This document shows, one piece after another, positions 1 to 11,761 of a DNA stretch of 20,654 nucleotides; within the stretch, counting starts at the first letter, position 1, and every line of letters begins with the position of its first letter. Both the position numbers and the translations under genes were made by a program. The notes under the pieces were generated by a model. The model ran no database searches. It saw only the letters and a program-made list of their open reading frames with translations, and was not told where the DNA came from. The stretch comes from Magicicada cassinii (lineage: Eukaryota > Arthropoda > Insecta > Hemiptera > Cicadidae), in contig JAOXNS010422040.1 of NCBI GenBank assembly GCA_028571305.1, positions 1 to 20,654 of the forward strand, given 5' to 3'.

Positions 1-159
1 CTCAAAACATATTATTTTAATATGTATTTTTTAACAGAATTCACTTTTCTAAAGAATCCTTATCTTCTGAAAGTCATTAAAGGTTTAGATAAAATCTATA
101 CATGCTTTTGCAGTCTTTAGCAAAATTGATCAGGACATATGTCTATCTATCTAACCCAT

Positions 160-271
160 CAATCACGTGCTATGAGTTTTAACCAATCGGAGGCTCCAAT
201 TTTCATTCAGATCGGTTCCTCGCGCAAGAAGCTTCGCTCAGTTCAACCTAGCAGCTCTGCCTTAACAGACG
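160..271 (+). promoter_or_regulatory. Candidate TATA-less core promoter (CCAAT, initiator, DPE)
   Basis: An initiator TCAGTT lies at 238-243 and matches the arthropod consensus TCAKTY, putting +1 at A240. Counting from there, AGACG at 267-271 falls exactly at +28 to +32 and fits the downstream promoter element consensus RGWYV. There is no TATA box near -30. Upstream are CCAAT at 183-187 and 195-199 and a CACGTG E-box at about 164-169. CpG density rises from about 210 compared with the AT-rich flanks. Initiator and DPE at fixed spacing is an established insect promoter class; that it is used here is inference. The alternative is the internal promoter of a non-LTR retrotransposon, which uses the same motifs, but the upstream CCAAT boxes favour a host gene. 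Confidence 0.5.
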
Positions 272-710
272 TTGTCTCCGTGCGAGGTTGTCGTATCAGT
301 ATACGTCCTACATAAGGGTTACGAGTTGAGAGTTACTAGAGGTCTTACCGACGAGTTACCCGTTTGCTAGATCGATTGGGTATTAGAACATAAAATAATT
401 TAATTATAAATTAAACAGTGCCATCTCGCGATAGTCAATATTTTTCCGCATAGGAATCAGGTGTATTTACCGAAATACACCTGGGTGAACGCGAGGACAA
501 GTCAAGATACCGGAAGGTGTACGTAAAACACACCGAAATCGAATTAATAATAGTTAAACCCATTATCGAGCACTGAGAGAAATTCTATCGGTGAAACGGC
601 GTGCGTGCGTGTGTCGCGAGAGTTCTACGTGTCATCATTGCAGCGGATTCACCAGGCGGCGAATAGCAGTGGGGCAGTTCAACGGTTCATCAAGGGATTT
701 CGTCGAACAT
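240..710 (+). other. Candidate non-coding first exon (ATG-free 5' leader)
   Basis: From the proposed start at 240 to 708 there is no ATG in any plus-strand frame, although about seven would be expected by chance. The first ATG (709-711) straddles a GT at 711 (CAT|GTAAAA), which is also where base composition drops back to AT-rich. A simple reading is a 471-nt untranslated first exon with a weak splice donor at 710/711. An alternative donor, CAG|GTGTAT, is at 460/461. The reading frames inside are short and none resembles a known protein. The gene it would belong to is not visible; any coding exon would lie to the right. Confidence 0.4.
458..483 (+). promoter_or_regulatory. Perfect hairpin with paired E-boxes in the leader
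   Basis: CAGGTGTATTT (458-468) and AAATACACCTG (473-483) are perfect 11-bp reverse complements around the 4-nt loop ACCG. A U-G pair (457/484) could extend the stem in RNA. The ends of the arms are CAGGTG and CACCTG, the same E-box read on both strands, so the site could act as DNA (two E-boxes recognised by Snail- or bHLH-type factors) or as an RNA hairpin in the leader. The function is not known. Confidence 0.45.
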
Positions 711-3700
711 GTAAAATAGACTATAAGAGAGAAAATCATTCAAACCATTTTACAGACTCTATTGAAATTTAAGAATAAATAATTTATGTTCAAATCACAG
801 ACCATATTAAATTTGTTTTAAAATAAATTCCTAACTCCAGATAATAGACTCTGATATTATTTGTTGTAATTTATTATGACTTATACTTGTTTCATTGCAA
901 TATATATTTATTTATTTATTTACTTACACGTAAAATCAGTTAAATATTTTAAACTTAAGTGATGTGATGTGAAGTATAAAATACCTAAACTTCTCAACAG
1001 AGCATGGAGGCGTAAACGTCTAACAACTCTTAACGTTGTTAGTGAACATAATATTGCAATTGGCGCTCGTAATTCAAATCTAGTATTGTAATATTTATGA
1101 CTAGGATACAAATGTATACACAGTCTATCGTCTGTCTATTAAACTAGTCAGTAAAAATTACTTTCTTCAGATTTTAAACTTTTAATTATTTCAGTACACA
1201 AATTTTAAGATGGAATTAACTGACATTAAGAGTCTAACGACTACTAATGTTTACATTTGATTTTAGAAATAACAAACTATGCATCAAACTATAAATCTTA
1301 TGTAAAAAACATCAAGCTTGTACAGTTTCATATTTTTCATAAACGATCACAAGTGTTAAAAGTTATGCAAACGGAAACCTCTAGCTACATTCTTTTCAGC
1401 AATGATTAACAAAAGATAAACCTTAGAAATCTGTGATGTTACAATGCCGCTAATTTAAACTCGGTTTAAAACAGCAATGGTCAGAAATTAGTTAAATATT
1501 TAAGATATGGGAGTACATGAAGCATAAACCGCCGAAACAACAAAGGAAACGGACAGTGGTTTTGGAACCGACAGCAATAATAAGACATCACAGTACACAC
1601 GGAGAGCCGAACACTAAGAGCAGGACGTACCGCACCAAAACACACCGCTGAGGAACAAGAATAAATAGGTAGGACGCAGTCTTATACGTACGAGCAAGCA
1701 TCAAAGTTCAACAGTTTTCTATATAAATTACACTTTGTTGATTTCCTACCTAGTGCCCCTCGTCTCAATTCTCTTTGGTCTTGCAGTGAGCACTCGTATT
1801 GCCACGATTCTGCACAATGCTGTTCCAGAAACTAGAAATTAAAGAAACATTTGAAGGTCCCTAATTGGTAGAAACAAACACAAGTAATTGATAACGCATA
1901 AAATAATTTACAGCATATATTCACTTGAAACAGAAACTACTGAACGATCTTCCATGCACTAGGCAGACGAAACAAAAACTATTAGCTGTAATTGTTTCTG
2001 TAAAACAACAAAGATTATATTATAAGTGAGATGGTATTTCTTGGCGTGATCACTTTCTGTTCTAGTGTAACAATTGATATCTACCGAAGATTATTGCTAC
2101 TTCTACTAGTAACTTTGTCGCTACCAATAACTTTATATTGTTATCATTTTTATTATTAATAACAATAATAATTAACAAATTAATCTCTGTAACTGATTAT
2201 ATTAAGAGTAATGATGGACACTAGTAGCTGGGAATTGTTAAGGATAAATGGTTTTGTGGGAAAAAAGTATTTATAATATTAAACTTTATTAAACCAGTAT
2301 TTTGTTTCCAATTAAAAAATAAATCTTCCTAAATATACATATTTGAATAGCTTGAATATAAGTAGGGTAGCTCTGAACTACGCAAATGGGATGACACTCA
2401 GGCCCTCCTTCTGTAAAGTACAACAGACTACACAATCTTAAGGAAATGCTCTGTGTGTACGAATCACGTTTCATCCCTGCTCGGTACGTGCTCTGCAATA
2501 TACAGTGTGCTAATCCGGATTGTACGTTCTACATCGGCGTGTGCTTTATAAAATGCGCAAAATGTTTGTATAACATGATTTCTTAAAAATTGACTTTGTA
2601 CACACTAAGTAAGTAATGTAACTGCCAATTTCGCATGAAAGGAAATAAAAGTTGATGGAAATATATGTGTAGTATATTTATTTTCTAAGAGATGAAGAAT
2701 GTTGAATTAGAGTAGGCCTTATATATATATCATTTTTGTATGTTTTGCAACTGTTTAGATTGCAATTGTTTAACTTACGAATAGTTTTAAAATGGACACT
2801 TGTTTGAACTTTTCATGATACTTATGTTTGTAAAATGCAATTGTCTATAATAAGTGAAATGCTTCTATTTACAGTTGTTGTTTTCTGTGAGATCTCACAT
2901 ACGTAAACCACTGTAAGAACTGTTCCAATTTTCTAGCCAATTGCTTTACGTTGAATTCTATTTCCCAAAACTTCTGAATTCTACTTGATTTACTTATTTT
3001 CAAATGTCGTAAGCATAAAATGAAGTATAAGTTTTAGTTTTCGCTAATAATATTTCTTACCAGTTTCACAAACTTCATGAAAGACCATACATATAATGTT
3101 TTAAGAACTTTTTCAACTTTGTAATTCATATTCAAATAAATTTTGTTACATTTGTTACGGAATTTTATGTAGCGTATCAAATAGTTTATCACGTAACCTG
3201 AATTTAAAACATTTTAATCAGTTTGTATGTTCTACAGACATTAAAACTTTTATTTATTCATTCCTTATTTCCTTGCAAGCTGGAAGAGTAACGCCGTACA
3301 TTGCATAGATATTAAAGAGTTTGTTTCTAACATTTGGGTCATATCTATTCTTGTCCGTTAACATGGTTTGTGCATGGCGTAAATATAATAGAGCCAAATT
3401 AGCCAAATTTAATAATTATTGATGAAGTACAATTAATGGACTCAGAATATTATTGCAATGGATGTTATGTCACTTAACCCCTCCTTGCCTTTTTATCTAA
3501 GGAAACTTAAACTCATCTGGAAATATATGCCTAAAATAATTTACAGAAATAAGCAGCATCAATATAATGTGTGTCATCCCAACCAATTGGGAAATTTACT
3601 GAAAATTGGGTTAGTATGTTAGCTACAACATTTTATCAATTAAGTTATTAAATAAAATTAACTTGATACGATGTTAACTAGTTAGTTCTATGAGGTGGAT

Positions 3701-6195
3701 AACTCATTCAAGATTTCGAACTAAGAATATATTTCACTACGTAAATTGTAATACTAAATAAACCTTCAATTACACGAAAAATTCTGAATACCGTGATTTC
3801 ACTTTTTTAGTAAAATAATTGTAACCCGAGTAAGTATATACTAATCGCTAAACATTTTCATACTAGTGTACTGGCATTGTACCCTATTCTGAAGTCTTGA
3901 CGTCTTTATTGAAGAACTTTACGTTCAGTGATTAGGCCTACACCTAAGATAAATATAATTCGTGAAAATTACTACACGAATGCTACATACTACTGATAAA
4001 ATTACTACATTATTATATTTTACAATTATGTAAATAAATGTGCGTTTTCTTTAAAACGTTGTATAATAGACTTTAATGTACGTCATTAAACTCTTTAAAT
4101 TACCTCGTGTGCAAGACATTGATAAACCTGTAGATTCATCATAATTTAATACCTTATTTCGAGTGGTATGCCTATGCCTATTGTTTCGTCCTTGGTGCTT
4201 GGTACTCAGTTTCATAAATCTTCGCAAAGTGAGTTTGAAGGTTACGTAAAAAACCTCCTATAGTACGGTTCCTATTTGCGGAAATACATAAACTTTACTA
4301 GTGCGTACCCCTTCTATGATTTTTACGCCTATAGTAATATTTGTTGAAGAATGGCTAAGTAAACGTTTTAATTAAGTATTAAGAACGTATATTTATATTA
4401 ATTATCTAGATAAATACTTTAAAATACACTTATTGATTCTACACATATTACACAAACAAATTGCAGTAAAATATATTGCTGGAAATTAGTATTATTAAGA
4501 ATAAAGTATGCTCTATTACTAAGAATACAGTATTCTCATGATGTAGTCATAGACAACGGGTAAATTAAAAATGATTTAAAAAATTATTAACACGTTTCTT
4601 ATCACCGTTTCATTTGTGAGTTTATCTCATGTCCTAAGAAGCTCCAGAGTGTCAATAATCATGATTTCCACCAGCAACACGCATGCTATTCTCTCAGTTT
4701 CGACATGTACTAAAGTCAAGCGTCATGTCGTAATTAATGTAACTTTCTTTTTAATCATTTATCTATCTTACGAAAGAATTTGTACATGAATACCGTTATA
4801 TTTCGTGTTACTGAGAAAATTTTATTTTTACAAAAAATATTTTGAATTCAATATAGCCTACGTGCTAGGTGTAATTGCTGGTGTAGCCACAAATACAGAC
4901 TAAAACTTTTGTTTCCACAGAATAAAAAAAAAACAGTTTTTAATCCGTGTACTTTACTGGCGTAATCCGTAAAAACAACAGGGACAGCCGTTAATCCGTC
5001 AACGCTGTATTTACTTCAAACTTCAATTAGTGTGATTTGCTACACGTATGATAAAGCGATAATTATTCGTAGTTTATCTCAGAAAAATAATTAACACAAT
5101 TTAATTAGTGTTTGAGAAATACAAGATCAAGTACTCATTGTTATCACACTAACAGAGTTATTACGTCCACCACTTAAAACAATTTATCACTGCATACTCG
5201 GTGAGAATTGAATTTGTTAATGTGGTTTACTATAAAGTTAATAATTTTTTTTTTAAATACTCTGTTCGGTTAAACATTTTCTTTAATAACGTATTAAAAA
5301 GTAAAATTACCAGTGTTTTACGTAGTTTACATTTATAAAAATAAAGTTGTTTAGAACACCTTATGTACAAGAAATTAAAAAATATATCTGAAAATGGTTT
5401 TCTAATTCAAGGGTGTGTAAATCTCTTGTTACAGCAAAATATACAGCAAAATAAGTAAAACGCTAATTGGTATCAAATAACCGTAAAGACAATTACTTTA
5501 CTAAAACCAGCTGTTTTAAATTGCTATTTCTTTTTATTTTCTTAAAAACTGTTCATGACAAACTGGCTGGTCTAATTCCGGTGAGTTTTGTTTGTTACAG
5601 CAACTTCCACAAAATGCTGCCTTACAACCCTGTGATTATTTTCCAATTTTACTTCCTATAATTGAACAAATTTTACTCCTTCCAGACTTTTGTCTTGAAC
5701 TGTCTTAAATATCTTGACACTAACTTTTATCTTTTCCATTCTCCACGTTTTATATAGAGATCTGTAACTGATCTTACTTATGTTCCACGTTTTAAAAGAT
5801 ATTTGCGTATGTAGAATTTTACTTTGAATATAGGACCTACGTAACTGCGAAGTAAGTTTAATACTATTTAGCCTACACACAGTAAACATCATACATATTT
5901 TATGGCTTATTTATAATATTTAGGGCTGACACTTAGTACTTAATAACTTAATATAACTTACAAATGTAACCACATACATGGACTAACTAATATTTAATTA
6001 CAAATTAAATATCTACAGGAGGCTCTTAACTGATTACGCTTATTAGTTTGGTCTATTGAGAACTGGTTTTTTAAACAGTTCAAATATTTCAAAAAATATG
6101 CAAATTTTTAATGACAAGGTGATTTATTGAAAAATCAAATGAGGCTGCATAGAAGATCAACTCAAATTCTCTTGAAGCTCTTTCGTTGAAAAAGT
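711..6195. other. AT-rich stretch without recognisable genes
   Basis: About 5.5 kb of AT-rich DNA. The reading frames are short, rich in Lys, Ile, Phe and Tyr, and carry no motif I recognise. A slightly GC-richer patch is at about 1540-1680 with no coding sense. If the promoter at 240 is real, this would be intron. No RNA gene or clear transposon end was seen. Confidence 0.5.
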
Positions 6196-6199
6196 ACAC

Positions 6200-6239
6200 C
6201 CTCTTTCTATCTGTTTGTCTCTGTCTCTCTGTCTGTCTC

Positions 6240-6272
<33 letters not shown>

Positions 6273-6281
6273 TCCTCTCAC
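6200..6281 (+). repeat. Compound TCTG/TC microsatellite
   Basis: A pyrimidine-only tract made of repeated CTGT/CTCT units followed by an uninterrupted (CT)n run at about 6250-6272. It is a simple-sequence repeat in non-coding DNA and likely length-polymorphic. Confidence 0.9.
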
Positions 6282-6455
6282 TGTCACTGAGGTAAAATAA
6301 AACCTTTTTAACAATTACGTAAATAATATTTTACAAACTAACCCACTTCAGTTGTTAATTGTAGGTAAATTACAATCCTACACAATTCAATGTCTCACTT
6401 GTGGAAGGTAATTGTGCAATCCCGTTTGCCAAAAAAGGACAAGTAAAGGAGAACA

Positions 6456-6520
6456 CCAAAATCTTCAAATATAATTATTAATATGCTAACGACTTTGCAA
6501 TGTTTTCGTGTCTTCTTCTT
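6456..6520 (+). repeat. Direct repeat, copy 1 (343-bp spacing)
   Basis: The segment runs from CCAAAA through CTAACGACTTTG (6486) to TGTTTTCGTGTCTTCTT and recurs with a few substitutions 343 bp downstream at about 6800-6862. It is followed by a TTCTTCTTG-rich pyrimidine stretch in both copies. The repeats may be the ends of a small insertion or the trace of a local duplication. Confidence 0.7.
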
Positions 6521-6799
6521 TTCTTTCATTCTGTTTTTCTTTCTTCTTGTTCTTCTTGTACTAATGTGTACCGTACGTTGAGTATTGTCTTCTGAGGGAG
6601 ATAATGTATGTGAAATTAGACTAACGTTACAGAGTATTCTAATGCATTAAACCATGTTTTTAATCGACCAAGTAATATTATCGGTCACAAGAACATTAAA
6701 TTATTTTGAGAAATTTAATAGGACTACGAGTATATGCAAGCTTATTGCGAATGTTGTTGAAATTCAAGATGACTATAAATATGAATATAATAATTACGT

Positions 6800-6862
6800 C
6801 CAAAACATTAAATGTAATTATGAATATACTAACGACTTTGTAATGTTTTCGTGTCTTCTTTT
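6800..6862 (+). repeat. Direct repeat, copy 2
   Basis: Second copy of the segment at 6456-6520. CTAACGACTTTG starts at 6829, giving an offset of exactly 343 in the best-matching core. The first copy has GCAATG where this one has GTAATG, and differences rise towards the edges. Confidence 0.7.
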
Positions 6863-8585
6863 TCTTCTTGTTTTTCTATCAGGAAGAAAAATGAGTCTGT
6901 TAACTCTCTTGACATCTTTCTCATAGCCAAAAAAAGGAGACGAGATGTGCGCCCATACGAAATTGACGTCTTTTTTATCTCAATATTTTCGGAGAGAATA
7001 TGTCAAGAAAGATCGATCCCGTCAAATTCCAGCTTGTTTTTAATAAGAAAAATAGCTAATAACAACGAAGTCTATATGTATCAATTTTTCTACATAACTT
7101 TAAAGTTGTATTTAATATACTTATAACTATGTACAGTAATTTGATGTTGCAGCCCTTAGCTACGCTCCATTCATTGGGGATAATGCATCCCGTCAAGCAC
7201 ATAGCGACTTCAACTGTACAATTCTCAGCTGCTGCATTTGGTAATGTGTCACCTTCCATGTGTAACAGACTTAAAGGGGAAATGTTATACAAACGTTATT
7301 TGGTATTTTATGTTTTTCAGTCTGTCTTTCTATTGACAGAGGTATAGTAAAATTTGGCACTTTAAAACACATTTTACTTTTTTGTTTTTTATGAAACACA
7401 TTAAACGTAACATAGCGTGAATTGTTAGTACAACATTACAAACATTTAGATTTTTATTTCCACTGAAAAAATAAAATTAATCTGCTAATATTAACAAGAA
7501 TGACAAGTTTCTTGTACAGATTCAGTATTTATGTGAGAGACTAGCCTAAGTTTTAGGTGCTTGTGGTTTTTAAGACCAGAATTATGTTTGATAAAATTTT
7601 ACATATTTGAGCATTAGAGACGTAGTTAACGTCTTAGGCACTTAAAACCTCTTGAAGGAACAAAAAAAATTTCCACTTCTCTAAAAATCGAACATTTTAT
7701 ATTATTTAAACCCAGGCCTACAGGTTTTTCCTAGTTCTAAAATAGAGTCTGGTTATCCTTTTCCAAAGCATGCGCAGATCTCTCACCATTGAAGAGTTGT
7801 CAGTATTATTGTAGGGAAAATAAATTTTTACAGTGTACTACAGTTTTTTACGGAATAAATAAATGCAATTCTTGCGAAAAAATCGGGTTTTTGTTTTCGG
7901 GTCTAACTGTAATAGGGATGCCCTCGCAGTTCCATGTGCCCATGAAATTTATGGAGCTTTGAATTATCTTTCTCAGAAAGTTTTAATCTTTCTCACTTGT
8001 CTTTCTCACTTATTGTTTTAACCAAAGGAATAGTCTGTACAATTGACTGCAACAAAATACATGGCCATATTACTAAAACGCTGACCACAAAAGTCGGTTT
8101 TTTCCTTTGTAGGCTTAGTCTATTTTCTTTATGTTTGGACTCATGATTTGTGTCATTCAAAAAATGTACTATTCATGCATTATACGATATGCTCTAAACC
8201 TTAAGCTAATCTCGGATAATTGTTAGCTCTATTTCAAAAATTGTCACAACTTAAAATTTCTTAAGAATTGTGTAGGTGTGTGAATTATTGATCAGAAAAA
8301 TATATGTGAGCAGGATTATTAATAAGATCACAAGCAGAATAAGAACTTTAAACATGTACTAGTCTACATGATTTGTATAAAAGTAACAACTGTTTATAAA
8401 TTAAACCACTTAAAAAGTAATAAAACCATTTTAATCGTATACTACACATATTTACAGATTAAAGACAAATTTTTACGTTATACAGAAGATTAAAAAGAAA
8501 AGTCTTTCAAATTTAAAACCACATTTACATTTTGTAGTCATGCTGTATTTTTATTAGATAAACAGTATTTCCCTAATCAACTTGT
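6863..8585. other. Mostly AT-rich, no recognised gene
   Basis: No gene or transposon was identified. The only island with coding-like composition is 7153-7240, bounded by TGTTGCAG and GTAATG, which encodes about 29 residues without a recognisable motif. A second GC-richer patch at about 7885-8100 has no open frame of note. Confidence 0.4.
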
Positions 8586-8589
8586 ATTT

Positions 8590-10045
8590 TTTCCAGTTAC
8601 AACATACACTGAATGAACGAAGGATGTCAGGATTAAATAAATGGATGTCGGCTATAGGAAATACAGAAATATGATAAACAGAGAAGCCAAGATAGTTAGA
8701 GTAGATTGACTTGTTAGTAAAATGTGAGAAACTAGTTGAAAATGAGAGTCAGAGGTAACACAGAATGTGCAGAAATAAGAAGACAGTTCAACAGAACATT
8801 TAAGGTGATACTGTGCAACAAGGAAAACACTGAAAACTGATAAATAATGCTGAAGGAATTCTAAAACAATGGCAAGAATATATAGAATAATTATAAAAGG
8901 GACAAGATTTGGATGGAAACATTTTAAAACATGGAAGTAGTGTTAAAGAGCCTAAGATTAGATCACTTATTTTGACAGAAGACTTTGATAGGACACTTAA
9001 ACAATTGAAGGATCACAGAGATACAGGACCTGGTTGTATCTTCAGGAAAATTTTAATGTCACTTGGATTAAAACAAGAGATAGGTTGTTTGGTATGATAA
9101 ACAGGATGTACACGAAAGAAGAACTATACCACGACTTTGAGCTAACGCGTGTAATACGCATTCCCAAACCATACGAATTTAGATAAAAGAAGTAAAGAAG
9201 TACGCGATGAAGGAAACCCAGCTACACTGGAATAATGATTGATGGCGTATATGTATTACAATACTATCTGTGTTACAAATGACATAGCACTTATAGGAAA
9301 CAAGGAGGAAAAACATGGAATACACTTCACCAAATAAACACGATCCTAAAAGGCACGATTATAAATAAGGAAAACCTTATTATCATGTCCCATAACAGGA
9401 CATGAAATGTCCCAGAACTGGAAAACAGAAGGCTGAGATATTTCTGGACCGTAGGAAGAAAGTTGATTCATTTAAATATCTTGTGTGTTGCATTACATCA
9501 GATGGAAGATGCATCAGTAATGTAAAAAGTAGAATTGCACTATCAAGGGAAGTAGATTTCTAGAAAAGCTCTCTTCTGGTGTCCAGAAACGTGTCCCTGG
9601 AAATGAGGAAGAAATTTATAAAGTTCTTCATTTACAGCATAAGCACATATTGCTCGGAAACACAGACTCCGAGGAAAATGGAGTGGAGCTACTTTGAAGC
9701 TTCTCAGAACGGGTGCTGGAGAAGGAGTTAAGAATACCATATACGAAGGGAGTGTCTAATGAAGTTTTGAAGAGACTGGGTAAAAGATAGGTCTTGATTG
9801 CAACCAAACCAGAAACGAGAATCAATATGGTAAGTCACTTGTTACGCCATTCAAATTTGTACACTATCCTGATCGAGAGAACGATCAAGGGTCGTAGTGT
9901 AAGGGGAGGGCCCAGTCAGGAGTACATGGATCTGATAAAAGAAGGAAGATAGTATGTGGTGACTAACAGACTGTACGAAAGGAAGGAAATTCCAAGCCTA
10001 CCAACCTCTGGGTTGAGGAGAGGAAGAAGAAAAGGATCACACTGT
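8590..10045 (+). mobile_element. Decayed LINE (reverse transcriptase region and 3' end)
   Basis: Reading across several frames, conserved landmarks of a non-LTR retrotransposon reverse transcriptase appear in order. They are a linker reading ILKQWQEYIE (about 8850), FDRTLKQLKDHRDTG (8966-9010; the family has LKxxKAPGxD here), INRMYTKEELYHDFELTRV then IPKP (9097-9170), DIALIGNKEEK (9281-9313; after the family's YADD), VDSFKYL and ITSDGRC (9460-9515), and FIYSISTYCSET (about 9620-9660). HLLRHSNLYTI (about 9836) and a Gly/Arg-rich stretch ending EYMDLIKEG (about 9890-9950) follow. Many in-frame stops and frame changes separate these blocks and the catalytic YADD is no longer intact, so the element is dead. 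The 5' endonuclease part is not recognisable. The end at 10015-10037 is GA-rich (GAGGAAGAAG), consistent with a GAA-type tail. Confidence 0.8.
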
Positions 10046-10754
10046 GTATGCATATTTGTGTAACAGGAATACGCATGAAAGGTTGTTTACATAATGACAT
10101 GTTAGTTAATTTACAATAGTTAAAATGCACACTGGTTGGTAAGCTGTGTATAAAACTCTGTTTCACTGAAAATTTAATATTAACGTAAGTTTACTATTTT
10201 CAACCACATGTTACATGTTTTTCACAGTTAGACTAATAATTATGTACCAATGTAGAATAAAGTTCTACAGACTTACAAAATACTTAATGTATAATACAAT
10301 GTTTTTAGCTTAAAAGTGATAATTTAGAAGTAGTTTTAATTTACGGATTTTTAATAATCTTAATGACAGGCCTTTAACTTTAGTTTTGTTTAAACAGTTT
10401 TAAAAATCTACAATGTTTAAAACTGTGGAACGTACACAAGTTTTTGTTTGTAATCTTTTCCTAAATAATTAGGATAGTTACATTTAAGGCACTTCTAGTT
10501 ATATTTCACACAGACTGTTTTACGACTGTTTCACTTTTATACACAAATTTTATAGTCTACTGTGTCCACTAATAATACTCAAAACACGTAGCGCTACATA
10601 AAACCGGTGTCGTTTTACGAGTGTATATTGTAGTCTGAGTAACTCAAATTCACTACAAAAGGATAAACAAACATGATTTAGAATAGTTCTGTTTTACTCT
10701 GCACAACACGTTCTAAACTATCTCTTCATCCGAGTGAATTACAATAGGTTGCTG
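10046..10754 (-). other. Probable 3' UTR / downstream flank of the stargazin-like gene
   Basis: Lies directly after the stop codon of the minus-strand terminal exon. There is no coding potential. I find no AATAAA on the minus strand here; an ATTAAA variant is at about 10336-10341. A perfect hairpin sits at 10394-10426. The length of the untranslated region cannot be fixed from sequence alone. Confidence 0.4.
10394..10426. repeat. Perfect 11-bp inverted repeat in presumed 3' UTR
   Basis: ACAGTTTTAAA (10394-10404) and TTTAAAACTGT (10416-10426) are exact reverse complements with an 11-nt spacer. It lies about 330 nt past the stop of the stargazin-like gene. It could be an RNA hairpin or a chance AT-rich palindrome. 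Confidence 0.5.
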
Positions 10755-10942
10755 TCATACAGCGCTGCCGGGAGGACAATAGCCTTGGTTTACAGACGGC
10801 GGCGGAAGAATCTTTCCAAGATGTCTGGTCGAATCTAGAGTCATAAATCCTGAAGAGACTGCAGCTGTCTTTCTCCTCACGCGAGCAACGGGCTGGAAGC
10901 TTCTGGCGCTGACGGAGCTGCCGGTTGACGTTACCACTTCCC
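10755..10942 (-). CDS. stg1: Stargazin-like protein, terminal coding exon
   Basis: Acceptor TTTTAG|GG gives an exon starting at 10942 in phase 1, which matches the phase-1 donor of the upstream exon at 12136; the split codon is G|GG (Gly). It adds 61 residues and ends at TGA 10757-10755. The sequence is Ser/Thr-rich with a basic patch RVRRKTAAV (a plausible kinase site, by motif only), then SGFMTLDSTRHL, a Pro run, and the C-terminus PPGSAV. The last three residues S-A-V fit the class I PDZ ligand pattern S/T-X-hydrophobic. Vertebrate TARPs end in T-P-V, which binds PSD-95-type PDZ domains at synapses, so a similar anchoring role is inferred. A second open frame overlaps this exon but does not match the splice phase. 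Confidence 0.75.
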
Positions 10943-11188
10943 CTAAAACGCAATGATAAAACAAATCAAATACATAATATACAATATTACCATTTTATTG
11001 GTTGTATTATAATGTAAATCCTACTTTTATTAAGATACAGGAGTAATTCACATCTGTTTCTTAGATTCTTTATTGTCGTTAATTATGACTTTGTTTCCGT
11101 TGTAGTATGACTCAACCTGGAATCTAATTTATTTTCTGCGTGTCCTCACTAATTTTTTCCTTTATACAACAGCGCTTTGTGATTTCGG

Positions 11189-11216
11189 ATAGCACACACA
11201 CACACACTCACACGCA
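11189..11216 (+). repeat. (CA)n microsatellite
   Basis: Short interrupted CA run inside the intron of the stargazin-like gene. Confidence 0.85.
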
Positions 11217-11713
11217 CCCATAAAAGTGCTGTCTGTCACTCACCAATACTACAACAAATTATGCTCGTTGAAACTAAAATGTTACGTTCAAACATGTTAC
11301 ATTGTATCTTAGAACTCTCTCAGTATAAATAATAGTAGATTTTTTTTACAAATATTTAAATAACAATACCACCTTTTAAGATCTATTAAAATAAATCTAA
11401 AATAATTCTATTACGATTTAATCTTAGGGAGTAAAACTAAACGTTAGGGTTTTGTGTTAGCCTATCATCGTTTAGAGTGACTGACACCTACTTTCTTAAA
11501 GGACTTGTTATTAGTGATAATAATTACATTGAATTGTTACACACTTGTCATTTCACAGGCTTTCATGGTAAAATTTTTAATATGTCGCCCCATCTAATGG
11601 TGCCTGCCGCGTTATTCACGCATTGTTGCCAGAGTAATTGGATGCCTGATTTGGCAGATTTTCTGATTACACTATTACATGCTGCTGTTTGTGGGAAAAA
11701 GAAAAGTATATAG

Positions 11714-11761
11714 AATGTACACTTAAAATCCATTATCTTTAATGCTTTAAAAGTGTACATT
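11714..11761. repeat. Intronic inverted repeat, 11-bp perfect arms
   Basis: AATGTACACTT (11714-11724) and AAGTGTACATT (11751-11761) are exact reverse complements separated by 26 nt of AT-rich sequence. It might be the end of a small foldback or MITE remnant, or chance. No target-site duplication was identified. Confidence 0.5.

Noticed and set aside
5467-5661. Small plus-strand frame rich in Phe and Leu
   Set aside because: AT-rich composition alone explains the hydrophobic content; no motif or splice context.
10726-10953. Alternative frame over the terminal stargazin-like exon
   Set aside because: It does not agree with the phase-1 splice junction from the 12136 donor.
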